This document shows positions 61,609 through 64,000 of a stretch of DNA of 64,000 bases, in pieces; the first letter of the stretch is position 1; each line of letters opens with the position of its first letter. Made by a program: the position numbers and the translations under genes. Location of the stretch: positions 310,001 through 374,000 of the forward strand of contig CAMPDV010000264.1 of assembly GCA_946699065.1 (NCBI GenBank), in the 5' to 3' direction. Origin of the DNA: Loxodes magnus. Lineage: Eukaryota; Ciliophora; Karyorelictea; Loxodida; Loxodidae. Below the pieces are notes generated by a model. That model had not been told where the DNA came from and made no database searches. It saw only the letters and a program-made list of their open reading frames with translations.

Positions 61609-63081
61609 ATGTAAGCGTTACCAAAATGCTTAATCTGCTTAGAAGATTACAACTTAACTAATGCTCTTCCAACTGTCTTACCTTGTGGACATATTTACTG
61701 CGGTGTATGTTTGTTTACCTAGTGATATTTATAAAATTTTATGTGATGTCCTATTTGTTAAAAAGGATTCCATTTCAAATTCGAAAATTTAGCTTAAGAA
61801 AGTGGTTTAATAAGAATGATATTTTAAAACTAATAATACATATAAAAGATTTAAGATGCTAGATAGAAATTAAAAGAGATAAGGAAGTAAATTATGCAAA
61901 AATCTAAAACCATTACAACCAAATTATCTAACATTACTAATACTCTCATTATACCATATACTAATATCATCCAATACACTACTATCATTAACCTACTTTT
62001 ATCTACAACTAATAACACTCAAATATTATACAATCATCCTAATTCCCTATTTACTAATATCTAAAACCAACTATAATCTAATCTAACTCATCTATAAGCA
62101 ATCTAAATATATTCCACTATATAACCACCTTTAATACAAAAGCTATCTAAATTAAGTTAAAATGTTATCACACAAATAAGATACAAACTAAAATAGAATA
62201 CTAAGTAAAAAGAATAAAAGATTATTTAGACTCATAAAGATAAAGTAAGTTAATAATAACACTTTATATAATCTAACTATATTCACTTTTTTGATTGATG
62301 GATTTAAAAATTAAGTTTATTTAATATTTAAACAGAGTAATTGCGATAAGTCTAAGTTTATATAAAAATTCCACACCTTAGTAAAAGTTTAAAATATGAA
62401 AATAAGTTATATTTAATTGGGGGATGTAACGAAACTTAAAATAAATGAATAAAAGAAACTTGATAATTTGATTATGAAGGAAGTAGTGTAAAGTTTAGCG
62501 ATCTAAATGAGGGAAGATATGACTTTGGAATAGCAGCTGCTTAAAAATATCTTTATGTGGTTGGAGGAGTCACTAATAGAAATCGAATGCTATAATCAGT
62601 AGAAAAGTTAAAGATAGGAAACTAAAGCAAATGATAAAACCACACTTAATTTCTATTCCAAATAGCAGGTTAAACTTTAGTAGTAGATAAAGATTAATAA
62701 AATATTTATTCTTTTGGAGGTGGAAATTAAAAAAGATTTACTTTAAAAGATATATGAAAGTATAATATATAGAGTGATAGATGGAGTAAGTAAAATTTGA
62801 ATCTTCCTGAAGCTGTTGCTTATCCTATAGTTTCTTTAGAGCCTTTTATCATAATTGGAGGTTTAAAGAATTTGTCTAGGCAAGAATATTCAAGAAGAAT
62901 ATATAAAAGAAACAAAGAATAATGACAATAAAGTTAAATTTTTAAAGATGTTTTAGCTTTAACAGAGATGAAAATAAGAGGTATTTATGGATATGTTTTT
63001 GCTGTAGAAGAACCAAGAATTTCAATAATGAGGATTGATTTAGAAAAATTGAGTTATAGAAGTATTAAAAGCCATAACTGA
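61609..63081 (+). CDS. RING-finger/Kelch-repeat protein, copy 3 (490 aa)
   Basis: Same architecture as the copies at 467 and 28564. The RING cysteines and histidine are kept (CLIC, PCGH, YCGVC, CPIC), but the sequence between the third and fourth Cys/His pairs differs (LFTQWYLQNFMW in place of LNTEYWLQGIMQ), as does part of the middle (62085-62280). From about 62290 to the TGA (63079-63081) it is identical or nearly so to copy 2. Two extra codons come from a 6-nt insertion near 62088. The loop change could alter E2 choice; that is inference. Confidence 0.85.
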
Positions 63082-63857
63082 TAAACATAATAACAATATT
63101 TATTTTATTAATATTATTTATAATAAATATATTCATATGTAAAGAAGTAGTTTAAATATCTATAATAAGATAAATATGTTACTACTTATTAAAATGATTA
63201 ATCTATACTTATTGATGATGTATTGTTATAATTAAGGTTTTTTGTATGTTTAAGTGTATAAATGATGTTGATATAGTAGGTAATGTAGTAATAGCTATAT
63301 AGTTGACAATAAAGATTTAGCAATAATTTGGTATCCTAACTAAATGATTATCAATATGTATTAGATAAATTATGATTTCCTATACTATTTTCTAAACATT
63401 GTTTTCCTTACTAACTCTTTTTAAAGCTGAAATAAATAAAGAATCAAATTGTATCTTAACAACTTTAAAAATCTATTATTAAATATTATCATTATTAAGA
63501 TACTAACATACAACTTATAACATACAAAAACATATTCAACACAGTCAAAAAAAACTATCTTTAAATACATCCTTATTATTTAAATTATACAAGTACTACT
63601 TAGATTACTATTTATCTATTCAAATCAAAACTATAATCAAATAATCATTAAACTATACCTATATCTAAATACTAATTAAGTCTTCACTACTATCATCAAG
63701 TCAACATCTTCAACCCTAAAATACATTATATACGTTTTATATTTTAACTAATTACTATATATACTGGAAAATGTCACATAAACAATAATAAAATCAAGCC
63801 ATTATAACCCCTATACTTTCTATAAAAACGCAATCATAATAACTTTTCGAGATTAAT
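63082..63857. repeat. 3' flank of RING-Kelch copy 3
   Basis: Near-duplicate of 30031-30809; no gene seen. Confidence 0.5.
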
Positions 63858-64000
63858 ATGATAAACCAGTAACCAATAACCAGTACTCAACAATATCATG
63901 CTTTTAGAAGGGAATCTTATGGTGAAAAAAAGCAAGAAAAATACGATGAACTAGTATTTAGCAGAAAATAAAATGGCCTAAAAAAATTTTAAAGAAAATA
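63858..64000 (+). CDS. Start of retroelement ORF1-like protein, cut by window end
   Basis: Matches the first 143 bp of 30810-32080 (MINQQPITSTQQYHAF start) with few substitutions. The rest lies outside the window. Confidence 0.45.

Larger units (their letters stand above)
54094..64000 (+). repeat. Large segmental duplication, right copy (reaches window end)
   Basis: Near-identical to 21062-30960, same orientation and gene order. It differs by scattered substitutions, short indels, and more strongly within RING-Kelch at 61690-61800 and 62085-62280. Confidence 0.9.

Noticed and set aside
1..64000. rRNA, complete tRNA, telomere repeats, CRISPR array, bacterial operons
   Set aside because: None seen. 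GC-rich islands were examined for cloverleaf and telomere-like repeats without success.

Overview
The window looks like nuclear DNA of a ciliate that has reassigned all three standard stop codons, most likely a karyorelict such as Loxodes. It is very AT-rich and has no long open frame in the standard code. Reading TAA and TAG as Gln and TGA as Trp gives long, recognisable proteins. In the protein kinase at 7402-9040, TGA encodes two Trp residues that are almost invariant in kinases (the DIWSCG and HEWF motifs). Every gene whose end I could place stops at TGA, so TGA is both Trp and the only stop seen. This matches the karyorelict code. The assignment to Loxodes is inference.

Because no frame is closed under this code, an open frame is weak evidence. 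I relied on domain motifs, paralogue comparison, charged-residue patterns and strand purine bias. Confidence is reduced where only the last two apply.

Layout. 1-5.4 kb: a truncated gene with a 22-nt intron, the first of three RING-Kelch genes, and a tight convergent/divergent trio of unknown genes. 6.1-14.3 kb: an unknown gene, a calcium-dependent protein kinase with a 19-nt intron, two reverse-strand leucine-rich-repeat (LRR) genes and a short forward LRR gene. 14.3-17.3 kb: nothing recognised. 17.3-20.2 kb: decayed retroelement sequence and GC-richer islands that may be structured RNA or SINE-like repeats. 21.06-30.96 kb: one copy of a near-identical block of at least 9.9 kb, whose second copy is 54.09-64.0 kb (offset about 33.03 kb). 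The block carries the 3' end of an F-box/LRR gene, four unknown genes, a non-LTR endonuclease remnant, a GC-richer island, RING-Kelch and the start of a retroelement ORF. 31-33 kb: retroelement ORF1 and endonuclease. 36-45 kb: two F-box/LRR genes and two unknown genes. 46.9-50 kb: more retroelement debris and islands. 51.5-54.8 kb: an unknown gene followed by a third full F-box/LRR gene.

The expanded families (F-box/LRR, RING-Kelch) look like substrate-recognition parts of the ubiquitin system. They sit among retroelement fragments and a recent segmental duplication, typical of fast birth-and-death gene clusters. The most interesting observation is an F-box/LRR paralogue (43635-45063) whose 5-nt deletion would break the frame, but in which a 19-nt GTAAG...AG stretch of formerly coding sequence restores it exactly if spliced out. 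I found no rRNA, complete tRNA, telomere, CRISPR or defence-type operon.
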